From NCBI RefSeq assembly GCF_918698115.1, contig NZ_CAKKLV010000001.1, positions 372,001 through 436,000 of the forward strand: a DNA stretch of 64,000 bases, in the 5' to 3' direction. The stretch comes from Peribacillus sp. Bi96. GTDB lineage: Bacteria; Bacillota; Bacilli; Bacillales; DSM-1321. A program made the translations under genes and the position numbers. This document shows, one piece after another, positions 36,075 to 46,126 of the stretch. The notes beneath the pieces are model-generated. The model saw nothing but the letters and a program-made list of their open reading frames with translations, did no database searches and was not told the origin of the DNA. Numbering within the stretch: position 1 is the stretch's first letter; every line of letters begins with the position of its first letter.

Positions 36075-37004
36075 TTATTTTATGGATAATTGTTCTTTTA
36101 ATTCGGAATGAACCTTTTCTTTTTCTTCATCCGACACAATATAATAGTAGATTCCGTCGATTTTCGTTCCGTTGCCATTTATGGATGATTGGGTAATGCT
36201 TTTGCTTGCATCCCGATAGTTCTTTTGGATGTCCATCATGTCATCAAACGTCAAATTCGTCTGGATATTATTACCGAGTGCATCGAAGACTTCATCGTAT
36301 TTCGTCAGAGAGGAAACGCTCGCTCCTTTTTTAATGACGGCTTCGATGATGGAACGTTGTCTAGATTGACGGCCGAAATCACCACTCGGATCATCATGTC
36401 TCATTCTTGAATAGGCAAGGGCTTCTTTCCCAGTAAGAGTATGCGTACCTTTTGCAAAATGAATGCCATCAGATGTGAAGTCCAAATCGTTTTGCACAGT
36501 CACACCGCCGACTGCGTCAACGATATCCTTAAAGCCTTCCATATTGATCTTCATATAATAGTCGATTGGGATATCAAGGAAGTTTTCAACGGTATCCATG
36601 GACATTTTCGCGCCGCCGAAGGCAAATGCATGGTTGATTTTATCCTGTGTACCATGACCGACGATCTCGGTCCGTGTATCACGCGGAATGCTTAGCATTT
36701 TGACCGATTTCTTTTGTGGATTGACGGTCAGGACGATCATTGTATCTGAACGGCCTTTATCGCCATCACGTTCATCGACACCGAGCATGAGCATCGAGAA
36801 GGGCTCTTGATCTGATAGTGCAAGGTCTTTCGTTCGTTTATCCGTGGTCCGGTCTATTGGTGTATGCATCGTGTCAACGGTTTTTGTTAGAGAATTCCAA
36901 ACGGAGTAGGCAAAAGCTCCCCCTGCTAGTATAAAAAGTAGGACAATTATCCCAGCTACTTTCAGCCATGTCCGTTTCTTTTTCTTCTTTTTTTCATGTC
37001 TCAT
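36075..37004 (-). CDS. LytR-CpsA-Psr family wall-polymer ligase
   Basis: LCP enzyme of 309 residues: basic cytosolic start (MRHEKKKKKKR), one membrane helix (about 13-33), then the extracellular LCP domain. Motifs are LGVDERDGDKGRSDTM near 80, LSIPRDTRTEI with the lipid-phosphate-binding Arg, and YSRMRHDDPSGDFGRQSRQR. The family attaches teichoic acids or capsule to peptidoglycan. The start at 37004 has AGGAAGG nine bases upstream; a GTG ten codons earlier does not. It could anchor the polymer of the left-hand locus, but is 18 kb away. Confidence 0.92.
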   Translation of the reverse strand: MRHEKKKKKKRTWLKVAGIIVLLFILAGGAFAYSVWNSLTKTVDTMHTPIDRTTDKRTKDLALSDQEPFSMLMLGVDERDGDKGRSDTMIVLTVNPQKKSVKMLSIPRDTRTEIVGHGTQDKINHAFAFGGAKMSMDTVENFLDIPIDYYMKINMEGFKDIVDAVGGVTVQNDLDFTSDGIHFAKGTHTLTGKEALAYSRMRHDDPSGDFGRQSRQRSIIEAVIKKGASVSSLTKYDEVFDALGNNIQTNLTFDDMMDIQKNYRDASKSITQSSINGNGTKIDGIYYYIVSDEEKEKVHSELKEQLSIK

Positions 37005-37577
37005 ATAATACTTCCTTCCTCTTTTTGTTACCACTTACTCTATTATATTTAATTTTCCTTTAAAAGAATAGTATATTTTGTTATTTTATAATACCTTTGA
37101 CATTTTTTAGTGTAATTTTATTCTATGTAACTAGAACAGTGGCGATGAGGGTGGGAAATTAAAATCGTTTAGATGTTTAGTGCTAAAGGAGTGGATAAAT
37201 GGAAAATCCATGCTTACCTGATTATAATTGAACATGTAGGTATATTATTCATTTCCTTTTTAGCGGCGAGATATATGAAGCGGCTGGTCGTTTTTATCTT
37301 AGTACATCGGTTATCATAATGATACAGCCGCATATCATGAATCCTCCTTATACTTTGCTTGATATAACCAATAAAACAAGTACCTGTGCAGGCTATAATA
37401 AATTAACGTGTTGCAAATGCTATTCATAAAGCAGCTGGGTTTATTTAATCAAAGTCTGAATTAATTTCTAGGAATCGTTGTGTACTTTAAATCATGATTT
37501 CAGCTAATTCGTCTATCTCACTCTTTTTAATACCCATTCAAATTAGTCTTACAAATTCCTAACGACTTCTTCATGTT
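37005..37577. other. Intergenic gap with one possible microprotein
   Basis: About 570 bases. The only candidate is the 48-codon plus-strand ORF listed separately. The remainder shows no promoter, terminator or gene that I can support. Confidence 0.4.
37173..37319 (+). CDS. Possible small membrane protein
   Basis: A 48-codon ORF with one strongly hydrophobic stretch (YLIIIEHVGILFISFLAA) and basic flanks. No good ribosome-binding site before the ATG; an AAAGGA inside the ORF fits an overlapping 10-codon ORF better. Kept as a low-confidence candidate. Confidence 0.25.
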   Translation: MFSAKGVDKWKIHAYLIIIEHVGILFISFLAARYMKRLVVFILVHRLS

Positions 37578-37961
37578 TTATTTCTTCTTTGACTGTACCC
37601 AGTCGAAAAAGTCATCCCTAAAAACCCTCTTGGACCTTTTTAAACGAATTAAAGGAAAATCGGGATTTCCCATGTATTCATCAGCAGTTCTTTCACTTAC
37701 ATTTAAATAATCTGCCACATGCTCTACTGTTAATAGTTCAGGTAGTTGTGACTCATCGGTATCGTTCGTTATTATTTCATCCCTTTTTTCATAATTCAAG
37801 TAATTTATATGCCCTTCTCCAATACAAGCTGCTTCTTTCTTAGAACACTTGGGGCATGTCAGTGTCTCAATTTTATCTTCCAAAACAGAAAACCGAGATA
37901 CTACTCCAAACAGTGTTGAACAATTTTCACATAAATATGTATAAATACCTTCCACTTTCAA
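37578..37961 (-). CDS. Zinc-ribbon plus excisionase-type HTH protein
   Basis: About 127 residues. A four-Cys zinc ribbon (CENC near 10, CPKC near 35) is followed by an acidic linker and a C-terminal winged HTH of the excisionase/MerR-like type (TVEHVADYLNVSERTADEYM, then RLKRSKRVFRDDFFDW). Probably a DNA-binding regulator. The TTG at 37961 has AAAGGAG seven bases upstream; a GTG three codons earlier abuts the box. No integrase or att site lies near, so it is not obviously an excisionase. Confidence 0.75.
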   Translation of the reverse strand: MKVEGIYTYLCENCSTLFGVVSRFSVLEDKIETLTCPKCSKKEAACIGEGHINYLNYEKRDEIITNDTDESQLPELLTVEHVADYLNVSERTADEYMGNPDFPLIRLKRSKRVFRDDFFDWVQSKKK

Positions 37962-38126
37962 ATTTATCACTCCTTTGACTTATCATTCGTTAAACTAACA
38001 AAATCTATAAGGAGTCAATCTGAAATGTGTTGGGTTTATGCGTTTTTCATTATGATGCTTCACCCCTACAGACAGCCTTGAACGGTAAAACGAGTGCCCG
38101 AATGCCCATTTCAAAATGAAGAACGG

Positions 38127-38154
38127 AACTTCGGAAAAAATTCCGGAGTTTTTT
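38127..38154 (+). terminator. Terminator upstream of cotB
   Basis: AACTTCGG / CCGGAGTT stem with an A-rich loop and TTTTTT. It makes a plus-strand ORF spanning it (38094-38324) implausible. Confidence 0.7.
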
Positions 38155-38345
38155 CATCAAAAAGTAAGGCCTTTTTTCACAATTTGAATAGACTGGAAAA
38201 AGTGATTCTCCAAATGAGTTTTCTAGGCGTACGACGATTTACTACAAAATGGGTGATTAGCAGAGTCCGTATTAGAAAGAAGGCGCATATATATGCAGTA
38301 CGGATATCACTAAAGTATAAATAACTATTGGAGGCTAAAGGAAAA

Positions 38346-39299
38346 ATGGAAGAGACTGTTGGTTTACCGTACCTTGAAGCTTTAACAGGGAAATTTGTGA
38401 AGGTGTTTAAAGGCGGGCCTGAATCTAGAGAAGGCAAGCTTTTAGCAGTGTTAAGCGATTATATCGTCATTCAAACAGGACAAAATCAAGAAAAAAATCA
38501 AGAACAAAATCAAGAACAAAATCAAATCGTGTATTTCGCCATCGAGCATTTGAAAATCGTTGTCGCGAATGCGAAGAAAGCTCAGGTTGATTTTTTGCCG
38601 ATCAACGACGAAGAACTTGTATATCCAGCAAATTTTTTAGCAGTGCTAAAATCACTTCAAACTAGCTGCATTCAAGTGAATGGCGGCGGTCCGGCATCAA
38701 AAATTGGCCGGGTTATTGATGTGAAAGAGGAATTTTTAGTGTTATCCACGGAGAAAGAAGGTCTTGTTTTATACCCGATTTCCCATATTAAAAGTGTAAC
38801 ATTGGTGGAACAATCGTTCACTGAATTCTTGCCTGAATTTGTATATAACGGTACAGATACACTTAATGGCCTATTAACTCGGTTAGTCCACAACTGGGTA
38901 TCAGTTAGTGGTGGAGGACCTGAGAAGGTTGAGGGCATTCTGATGGAAGTGGCTGACACGTACCTTATCGTCGTGCATAATGAAGAATTATTTTATGTGC
39001 CAACTGACCATGTCCAATTCGTAGGATTATCTGTGAAGAGAGAGGAAGAGAAAGAGGAAAAAGAAGAGAGCGGAGGGGAAAACGCTAAATCTGAAGGTTC
39101 TGCAAATGGAGGCGCGTCAAACGGATCAACACAAGAAAGCAGCTCATCAGACGAAAGCAGCTCATCAGACGAAAGTAGTTCTTCATTTGAAGGCTCTGCA
39201 TCAAATGGATTAGGGAGAGGCAGACGTACTCGTTCAAATGCATTCAAGCAAATATGGATTGAGAACCTAATCAAAGCATCATCTCAAAACACACGTTAA
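38346..39299 (+). CDS. cotB: CotB-like spore coat protein
   Basis: Outer-coat protein, 317 residues. It holds three tandem modules of the CotB type, each with a GGP block: VKVFKGGPESREGKL near 20, IQVNGGGPASKIGRV near 115 and VSVSGGGPEKVEGIL near 198. An Asn-Gln-rich repeat sits at about 50-63. A charged, Ser-rich tail with SSSDESSSSD repeats (18-base period) follows, as in CotB, whose tail is phosphorylated in B. subtilis. ATG 38346 follows GGAGG and AAAGGA; the frame is open from TTG 38328. A hairpin follows. Confidence 0.88.
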   Translation: MEETVGLPYLEALTGKFVKVFKGGPESREGKLLAVLSDYIVIQTGQNQEKNQEQNQEQNQIVYFAIEHLKIVVANAKKAQVDFLPINDEELVYPANFLAVLKSLQTSCIQVNGGGPASKIGRVIDVKEEFLVLSTEKEGLVLYPISHIKSVTLVEQSFTEFLPEFVYNGTDTLNGLLTRLVHNWVSVSGGGPEKVEGILMEVADTYLIVVHNEELFYVPTDHVQFVGLSVKREEEKEEKEESGGENAKSEGSANGGASNGSTQESSSSDESSSSDESSSSFEGSASNGLGRGRRTRSNAFKQIWIENLIKASSQNTR

Positions 39300-39312
39300 A
39301 AGAAATACCTAC

Positions 39313-39344
39313 AGGTACAGCAACCAAAAAGAGTTGTTGTGCCT
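39313..39344 (+). terminator. Hairpin downstream of cotB
   Basis: A 12-bp stem (AGGTACAGCAAC / GTTGTTGTGCCT, with G-T pairs), 13 bases after the stop. The T-run is weak, so it may stabilise the mRNA rather than terminate it. Confidence 0.55.
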
Positions 39345-39541
39345 TCTTATGGAGAATGGACATGCAGTTGTAGACTGATATAGTTCTTGAGTTTAATACT
39401 TTCATTCCATAACAGCTTTTTACTATTGGAACTAACGAGACAATTGTTTTAAAAGATAGGTAAGGCTGCAGTATCAAAAATGGGACAAAACATTATTTGC
39501 TTTTTGGATATGATTGATTTAAATAGAAAGGAGGACAACAC

Positions 39542-40189
39542 TTGTTATCAAATCATATTGACCAGTATATGGAACTGGAGCTCACTGGAAATATCTATGA
39601 AGCGGGGATATTAATTGAAGCTAACTCGGACATCATAGTCTTGTACACGGGAAAAGTGTACCGCTACATTCCTTTTAAGCACATTAAAAATTTTTCCTTT
39701 CCCATGATCGATGAGGAGATTGGTTCGGGGGAGGTGCCGGAAATCGACGAGACATCGTTCCGAAAGTTGTTGATGAACGCGAAGGGGATGTTTGTAGAAA
39801 TCATGCTCACTAAAAAAGATTCGGTCCATGGTTATATCGTTGGCATCATGAATAACTATTTTGTCTTTTATTCGCCTGTATTCAAAACGATGTTCATCTC
39901 GATGGATCATTTGAAGTGGCTTTCGGTGTGTGATGATGTAAACGGGCCTTACGGTTTGAACAAAGCAGAGCAACTTGCACAGGTCTCTACTATAAGCTGG
40001 GCAAGGACTTTGGAGGAACAGGTAAAAAAGTTAGCCAATAAGCTGGTGGTGCTGGACTTAGGGATGCATCCGAAGAATATTGGGAAGATCAGTACGGTGA
40101 AAAACGGCATCATTGAGATGGCGGATGCTCATGGGGAGGAGATTTTTGTCAATATGAGGCATGTAAAAAGCTTTCATTTCCCACAATAA
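39542..40189 (+). CDS. CotB-related protein
   Basis: Protein of 215 residues built from the same SH3-like modules as CotB (YMELELTGNIYEAGILIEA, FVEIMLTKKDSVHGYIVGI, KLVVLDLGMHPKNIGKI), each followed by a phrase like FYSPVFKTMFISMDHLKWL that echoes the CotB I/V-xxxHIKS strands. It lacks the GGP blocks and the Ser-rich tail. Start is TTG with AAAGGAGGA seven bases before. Position after cotB suggests a spore-coat partner; function otherwise unknown. Confidence 0.7.
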   Translation: MLSNHIDQYMELELTGNIYEAGILIEANSDIIVLYTGKVYRYIPFKHIKNFSFPMIDEEIGSGEVPEIDETSFRKLLMNAKGMFVEIMLTKKDSVHGYIVGIMNNYFVFYSPVFKTMFISMDHLKWLSVCDDVNGPYGLNKAEQLAQVSTISWARTLEEQVKKLANKLVVLDLGMHPKNIGKISTVKNGIIEMADAHGEEIFVNMRHVKSFHFPQ

Positions 40190-40190
40190 A

Positions 40191-40222
40191 AAAACTCCGG
40201 GTCTGAAGCGATCCGGAGTTAT
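40191..40222. terminator. Bidirectional terminator between converging genes
   Basis: AACTCCGG / CCGGAGTT stem with A-run on one side and T-rich sequence on the other, serving the plus-strand CotB-related gene and minus-strand rarA. It shares its stem with the terminator at 38127. Confidence 0.85.
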
Positions 40223-41490
40223 TTCTTTTTCTCGATATTTTCGTAGACCAAGGTAAGGGCTTGTTCGAATTTCCCGCTCTTTTTTGGTTTGTAATATTTT
40301 TTGCTGCGAAGTTTGTTCGGTAAGTATTGCTGCTTTACCCAGCCATTTTCGTAGTCATGCGGATATAGGTAGCCGATACCGCGTCCGAGATCCGTGGCTC
40401 CTTTGTAATGGGCATCCTTAAGATGGTCCGGTACGTCTCCACTATGGCCGCTGCGAATGTCAGCAAGGGCTGCATCAATTGCGGAAATGGCTGTATTCGA
40501 TTTAGGTGATAGGCATAATTCGACCACTGAGTTGGCAAGTGGAATCCGGGCTTCAGGAAAACCGAGTCGTTCTGCGGCTTCGACTGCAGCGAGTGCCCTG
40601 GGACCGGCCTGTGGATTGGCAAGACCGACATCTTCGTAGGCGATGACGACCAAGCGGCGTGCGATGCTGACAAGATCGCCCGCTTCGACCAAGCGACCCA
40701 AGTAATGAAGGGCTGCATTCACATCACTTCCTCGAATTGATTTTTGAAATGCCGACAGGACGTCATAGTGAGCATCACCGTCCTTGTCATGTGAAAAGCT
40801 TTTTTTCTGCATGCATTCCTCGGCAATTTGCAGATCGATGTTGATCGTTTCGGATTCATCAGGTTCGGTCGAAATGACGGCGAGCTCTAGAGCGTTAAGG
40901 GCACTGCGGACATCTCCGTTCGAAGCAGTCGCGAAATGGGTAAGGGCATCAAAGCTGACATCCGTTTTATATGCACCAAGTCCTCGCTCTTCATCAAGAA
41001 GTGCCCGTTCCAGGGCTTTGATTATATCAGTGGTTTCCAATGATTTGAGCTCGAATATCTGGCACCTGCTTCGGATTGCCGGATTGATTGCATGATAAGG
41101 GTTGCTTGTCGTTGCACCGATCAAAGTAATCATTCCGTTTTCGAGATAAGGCAATAGGAAATCCTGCTTCGCTTTATCGAGACGATGAACCTCATCGAGT
41201 AGCAGTATCACTTTACCAGACATTTTCGCCTCAGCTGCGACGATTTCCATATCTTTTTTATTATTGGTCACCGCATTCAGCGTCCGGAAAGCAAACTTCG
41301 TACTTCCGGCAATCGCACTTGCAATCGATGTCTTGCCAATTCCAGGCGGTCCATACAGAATCATGGAGGATAGCTGCTTGGCTTTAACCATCCTCGCGAT
41401 AATTTTCCCTTCACCGACCAGATGCTCCTGCCCGATGATCTCATCAATCGATCGAGGCCGCATCCGGAAAGCAAGCGGTTTAATATTCAT
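40219..41490 (-). CDS. rarA: Replication-associated recombination ATPase RarA
   Basis: AAA+ clamp-loader-like protein of 423 residues acting at stalled forks. Motifs are MRPRSIDEIIGQEHL near 10, Walker A GPPGIGKTS near 47, Walker B LLLDEVHR near 96, sensor GATTSNP and the arginine finger in AIRSRCQIF. The C-terminal tetramerisation part (YLYPHDYENGWVKQQYLP) is intact. AGGAGAGGT precedes the ATG. In B. subtilis the gene (yrvN) likewise sits next to cymR, divergently oriented. Confidence 0.95.
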   Translation of the reverse strand: MNIKPLAFRMRPRSIDEIIGQEHLVGEGKIIARMVKAKQLSSMILYGPPGIGKTSIASAIAGSTKFAFRTLNAVTNNKKDMEIVAAEAKMSGKVILLLDEVHRLDKAKQDFLLPYLENGMITLIGATTSNPYHAINPAIRSRCQIFELKSLETTDIIKALERALLDEERGLGAYKTDVSFDALTHFATASNGDVRSALNALELAVISTEPDESETINIDLQIAEECMQKKSFSHDKDGDAHYDVLSAFQKSIRGSDVNAALHYLGRLVEAGDLVSIARRLVVIAYEDVGLANPQAGPRALAAVEAAERLGFPEARIPLANSVVELCLSPKSNTAISAIDAALADIRSGHSGDVPDHLKDAHYKGATDLGRGIGYLYPHDYENGWVKQQYLPNKLRSKKYYKPKKSGKFEQALTLVYENIEKKK

Positions 41491-41605
41491 TGCGCACCTC
41501 TCCTTTTTATATAAGGTATCACAAGTTGTGGGGGAAATGCGCTGATTATGCTGTGAATGACGGTGAATTCGTATTCAATCCGACCTTCAAGCTTGATAAT
41601 TCGTC

Positions 41606-42277
41606 CTAGCTTTCTATGAGTGAACTTAGTAGATAGACTCTGCCTTTGGTTTGGCCGGAATGATCCAGTTTCATTGAAGGTAATAATTTTTTTGCGCTGG
41701 AAGGGGATTGGAGTTGGAGGGAGTTTCGAAATTCGCTGTTGGTAATGGAAGGCTTAACGAGATATACATAATCTAAAAGTGCCGAAATATGAGCATCATG
41801 GAAGTACCCAAACATGTATGGCAAATCCACTTTCTTTGCCGTTCTATGGTATATGCATGACATTTATGGCAGAAAACACCGGCCCTTGCGTATTATTTTT
41901 CTATTAACCTCCTTTTTCTCCGCCCGAATGATAGTGGAAGAATTAGCACTGACAACTAGTGTTTCAACTGGAAGGTTGTTCATTTTTTTGTTTTTAACCA
42001 GTCTAACAGATGCTCGCGCTGCCGTTCACTTGCAATATTGGATCGTCAAAAGCTTCGATTTTTCCATCTGGATTTGTGCGGATCAGTTGATTAAATGCGT
42101 GGTCGAGAAAAGACGGAGGTTATGAAAGAGTAGATACTCTTTTTTAGGAAGGGCTTTAAGAGATTGGAAGACTCTGTATTCACCATTGAATCCTGCCCTG
42201 ATTTTTTTGATATCTTCGTTCATGAGAGCCTCTAGCATGTCGATTTTTAATGGCATCTAGCAATCTTTAATGATCAT
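41606..42277 (-). pseudogene. Broken NERD-domain (nuclease-related) protein gene
   Basis: Reading the minus strand across frames recovers NERD signatures: KKIRAGFNGEYRVF, KKEYLLFHNLRL, NQLIRTNPDGKIEAF, DDPILQVERQREHLLDWL and PVETLVVSANSSTII. An ATG with AAGGAGTG upstream survives at 42277, but a stop follows at codon 7 and at least two frameshifts separate the pieces. The C-terminal ~80 codons are open in another frame. Several short ORFs here on both strands are by-products. Confidence 0.8.
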
Positions 42278-42479
42278 GGTAATCACTCCTTAAAGATTTA
42301 AGTAGAGTATTCTCCTTTAATAAATTGGCTTCCTGTAATTTGGTGAAGCTAACTGAATCAAAGAATCGAACTTTCGTTTAATCCGTCCGCCATAACACTA
42401 GTGATTTCATTTTTCCTATCTCTCCAATTAGGATAATTTGACAAATGGAGGGTGGGTGAATGCATTTCTGGCGGGAATA

Positions 42480-42488
42480 TGCTATAAT
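42480..42488 (+). promoter_or_regulatory. Extended -10 promoter element of cymR
   Basis: TGCTATAAT, a consensus extended -10, lies about 45 bases before the cymR start. A TTGACA at 42438 is 39 bases upstream of it, too far to be its -35, so recognition probably relies on the extended -10. Confidence 0.5.
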
Positions 42489-42533
42489 TTCAAAAGAATT
42501 TAGAAACGGATAAATAATTTGAGGTGTATATGT

Positions 42534-42953
42534 ATGAAGATATCTACTAAAGGCCGTTATGGTTTAACGATTATGATCGAGCTTGCTAAACATTATGGAG
42601 AAGGCCCGAAAAGTTTGAAATCGATTGCCCAGACGCATAATCTGTCCGAGCATTATTTGGAGCAGTTGATTGCGCCACTTCGTAATGCGGGGTTGGTGAA
42701 GAGTGTCCGCGGTGCGTATGGCGGGTATGTCTTGTCTAAGGATCCTCAGGAGATTACTTCGGGTGATGTCATCCGTGTATTGGAAGGTCCGATTACCCCC
42801 GTTGAAGGGATTGAGGATGAAGAGCCGGTTAAGCGCCAGCTTTGGATTCGCATTCGCGATGCGGTGAAGGATGTATTGGATAATACGACGCTGATGGATT
42901 TGGCGAGCTACAAGGATACGGGAGAAATCGATTCTTATATGTACTATATTTAA
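42534..42953 (+). CDS. cymR: Rrf2-family cysteine metabolism repressor CymR
   Basis: Winged-helix repressor of 139 residues. MKISTKGRYGLTIMIELAK starts the Rrf2 domain and HNLSEHYLEQLIAPLRNAG is the recognition helix region. It lacks the three-Cys iron-sulfur loop of IscR, as CymR does. In Bacillus it acts with CysK to repress cysteine and methionine uptake and synthesis genes. ATG 42534 has GAGGTG seven bases upstream; an upstream in-frame start is unlikely. It is followed by the cysteine desulfurase. Confidence 0.93.
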   Translation: MKISTKGRYGLTIMIELAKHYGEGPKSLKSIAQTHNLSEHYLEQLIAPLRNAGLVKSVRGAYGGYVLSKDPQEITSGDVIRVLEGPITPVEGIEDEEPVKRQLWIRIRDAVKDVLDNTTLMDLASYKDTGEIDSYMYYI

Positions 42954-43013
42954 GTGATTAGCAATGCGCCTATTATGTAGGCGCTTGCGTTTTTTAATGG
43001 AGGCGACAATAAA

Positions 43014-44159
43014 GTGGAAAGAATATATTTAGATCATGCTGCGACTTCTCCGATGCATCCGAATGTGATCGATAGAATGATGACAGTCATGAGCCATGAC
43101 TTTGGTAATCCATCGAGCATTCATGCTTTCGGGCGGGAGGCGCGCCATGTTTTAGATGAGGCGCGTTCGAGCATTGCAACAAGTGTCGGTGCCGGACGGA
43201 ATGAAATCATTTTCACGAGCGGTGGAACAGAAGCGGATAATATGGCGATTATCGGCGTTGCGAATGCGAATAAAGAAAAAGGCAAGCACATCATTACGAC
43301 GGAGATTGAGCATCATGCTGTTTTGCATACATGTCAATTCCTTGAGAAGTCTGGCTTTGAAGTCACATATTTACCTGTGAATGAAGCGGGGCTTATTTCA
43401 ATTGACGATTTAAAGGCGGCATTGAGGGACGATACGATTATGGTTTCGGTCATGTATGGCAATAACGAGGTGGGGACCATTCAGCCGATTGCTGAAATTG
43501 GACAACTCCTTAAAGGTCATCAAGCCATTTTCCATACGGATGCGGTTCAGGCATATGGTTTGATCTCTATCGACGTTCGTGGGCTGGGTGTGGATTTGCT
43601 AAGTGTTTCAGCACATAAAATCAACGGTCCCAAAGGAATCGGCTTCCTATATATGCGTGAAGGCTTGAAGCTGAATCCACATTTATATGGCGGGGAACAA
43701 GAACGAAAACGCCGTGCGGGCACGGAGAGTGTGCCGGCAATTGCTGGTTTTGCCGAAGCGGTTTTGATTGCTCAAAGCATGATGGATAAGAAAACGGAGC
43801 AATACTTGCAATTTAAAGACGTATTGCTTGCCGTCTTTGACGAGGCGGATGTACAATATGAAATTAACGGATCTATGGAGCAGTCACTGCCACATGTGCT
43901 GAATGTTAGTTTTCCGGGTACGAATGTGGAATCGATGCTGGTTAATCTGGACTTGGCCGGTGTTGCGGTATCAAGTGGGTCTGCATGTACGGCAGGGTCA
44001 ATCGATCCTTCGCATGTGCTTGTTGCGATGTTTGGAAAAGATTCGGAGCGAACGAAGAATTCGATTCGTTTCAGCTTCGGTTTGAACAACACGGAACAGG
44101 AAGTCAGGCAAGCGGCTGAAACAACCGTGAAAATCGTTAATAGATTAGTGAGAAAATAA
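43014..44159 (+). CDS. yrvO: Cysteine desulfurase (YrvO, IscS-like)
   Basis: PLP enzyme of 381 residues that draws sulfur from cysteine. It has IYLDHAATSPMHP at the start, the His and Asn of the cofactor pocket (TEIEHHAVLHT, YGNNEVGTIQP), the PLP-binding Lys in SVSAHKINGPKG near 202 and the catalytic Cys in SSGSACTAGS near 325. GTG start after GGAGG. In B. subtilis YrvO gives sulfur directly to MnmA, the next gene here, for 2-thiouridine at tRNA position 34. Confidence 0.94.
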   Translation: MERIYLDHAATSPMHPNVIDRMMTVMSHDFGNPSSIHAFGREARHVLDEARSSIATSVGAGRNEIIFTSGGTEADNMAIIGVANANKEKGKHIITTEIEHHAVLHTCQFLEKSGFEVTYLPVNEAGLISIDDLKAALRDDTIMVSVMYGNNEVGTIQPIAEIGQLLKGHQAIFHTDAVQAYGLISIDVRGLGVDLLSVSAHKINGPKGIGFLYMREGLKLNPHLYGGEQERKRRAGTESVPAIAGFAEAVLIAQSMMDKKTEQYLQFKDVLLAVFDEADVQYEINGSMEQSLPHVLNVSFPGTNVESMLVNLDLAGVAVSSGSACTAGSIDPSHVLVAMFGKDSERTKNSIRFSFGLNNTEQEVRQAAETTVKIVNRLVRK

Positions 44160-44179
44160 TTCTTGCTTTAAATAAATGA

Positions 44180-45304
<1,125 letters not shown>

Positions 45305-45313
45305 AATGAGCAT

Positions 45314-45349
45314 GTCCCCAGCTGTGTTTGCGGTTGGGGACTTCTTTTT
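45314..45349 (+). terminator. Terminator after mnmA
   Basis: GTCCCCA / TGGGGAC stem followed by TTCTTTTT. Confidence 0.88.
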
Positions 45350-45418
45350 GATTGCGGGTTCGGTCTGAATTAGACCACTGGCTTGTGCTATACTTTTTAT
45401 TATAAAAATGGAGTGTGA

Positions 45419-46090
45419 ATGAACATGGATAAGAATCAACAAGGAATTGAATTAATGCAACAAGGGAAATACGAAGAAGCGGCGAAAGTTTTCAATGAGG
45501 CGATCGAGGAAAATCCGAATGAGCCTGTTGCCTACATAAATTTTGGGAATGTACTGACTGCAGTGGGTGAAACGGATAAAGCCGTAAAGTTTTACAAAAA
45601 GGCGATTGAGCTGGATGAAAATGCAGCAGCGGCTTACTATTCATTAGGGAACCTATACTATGAGTCCGATGCAAAATTAGTCGAAGCGAAGGATATGTTT
45701 GAAAAAGCGATCCGTTTGGGACTGGAGAACAGCGATGCTTACTTTATGCTTGGATTGACATTGATGGCGTTGGATCAACCGAAATTGGCGATGCCTTATT
45801 TACAGAGAACCGTGGAGTTGAGCCCTGAGGATGTAGATGCGCGATTCCAATATGCGCTATGTCTAGCTAATGCGGAATTGTATGATGAATTGATCAATCA
45901 ACTGAATTTAGTGGTGGAACAGGATCCGGGCCATGCAGACGCCTATTATAATTTAGGTGTAGCGTTTGCCGGGTATCGTGAAGATGCGCAAGCGGCGATG
46001 GCTTATTTTGATAAAGCATTGGAGGCACAGCCTGACCATATGCTGGCTGCGCACGGTAAGAAACTGATGGAAGAAATGAATGCAGAGTAA
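45419..46090 (+). CDS. yrrB: TPR-repeat protein (YrrB-like)
   Basis: Protein of 223 residues made of about six tetratricopeptide repeats (for example EAAKVFNEAIEENPNEPVAY, AVKFYKKAIELDENAAAAYY and AMAYFDKALEAQPDHMLA). No signal peptide or catalytic domain, so a cytosolic scaffold. It occupies the same place as B. subtilis yrrB, between mnmA and recD2. GGAGTG lies five bases before the ATG; an in-frame ATG two codons later is an alternative. Confidence 0.92.
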   Translation: MNMDKNQQGIELMQQGKYEEAAKVFNEAIEENPNEPVAYINFGNVLTAVGETDKAVKFYKKAIELDENAAAAYYSLGNLYYESDAKLVEAKDMFEKAIRLGLENSDAYFMLGLTLMALDQPKLAMPYLQRTVELSPEDVDARFQYALCLANAELYDELINQLNLVVEQDPGHADAYYNLGVAFAGYREDAQAAMAYFDKALEAQPDHMLAAHGKKLMEEMNAE

Positions 46091-46126
46091 ATAGAAGGCA
46101 TATGCATGGAAAGGTGGGGAGAAGCG

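Noticed and set aside
38094..38324. 76-codon ORF upstream of cotB
   Set aside because: It reads through a clear terminator hairpin at 38127-38154 and has no ribosome-binding site.
41814..42125. Plus-strand ORF opposite the NERD pseudogene
   Set aside because: Antisense to clear NERD motifs, with no ribosome-binding site.
42438..42443. TTGACA as the -35 of the cymR promoter
   Set aside because: It is 39 bases from the TATAAT, far beyond the normal 16-18.
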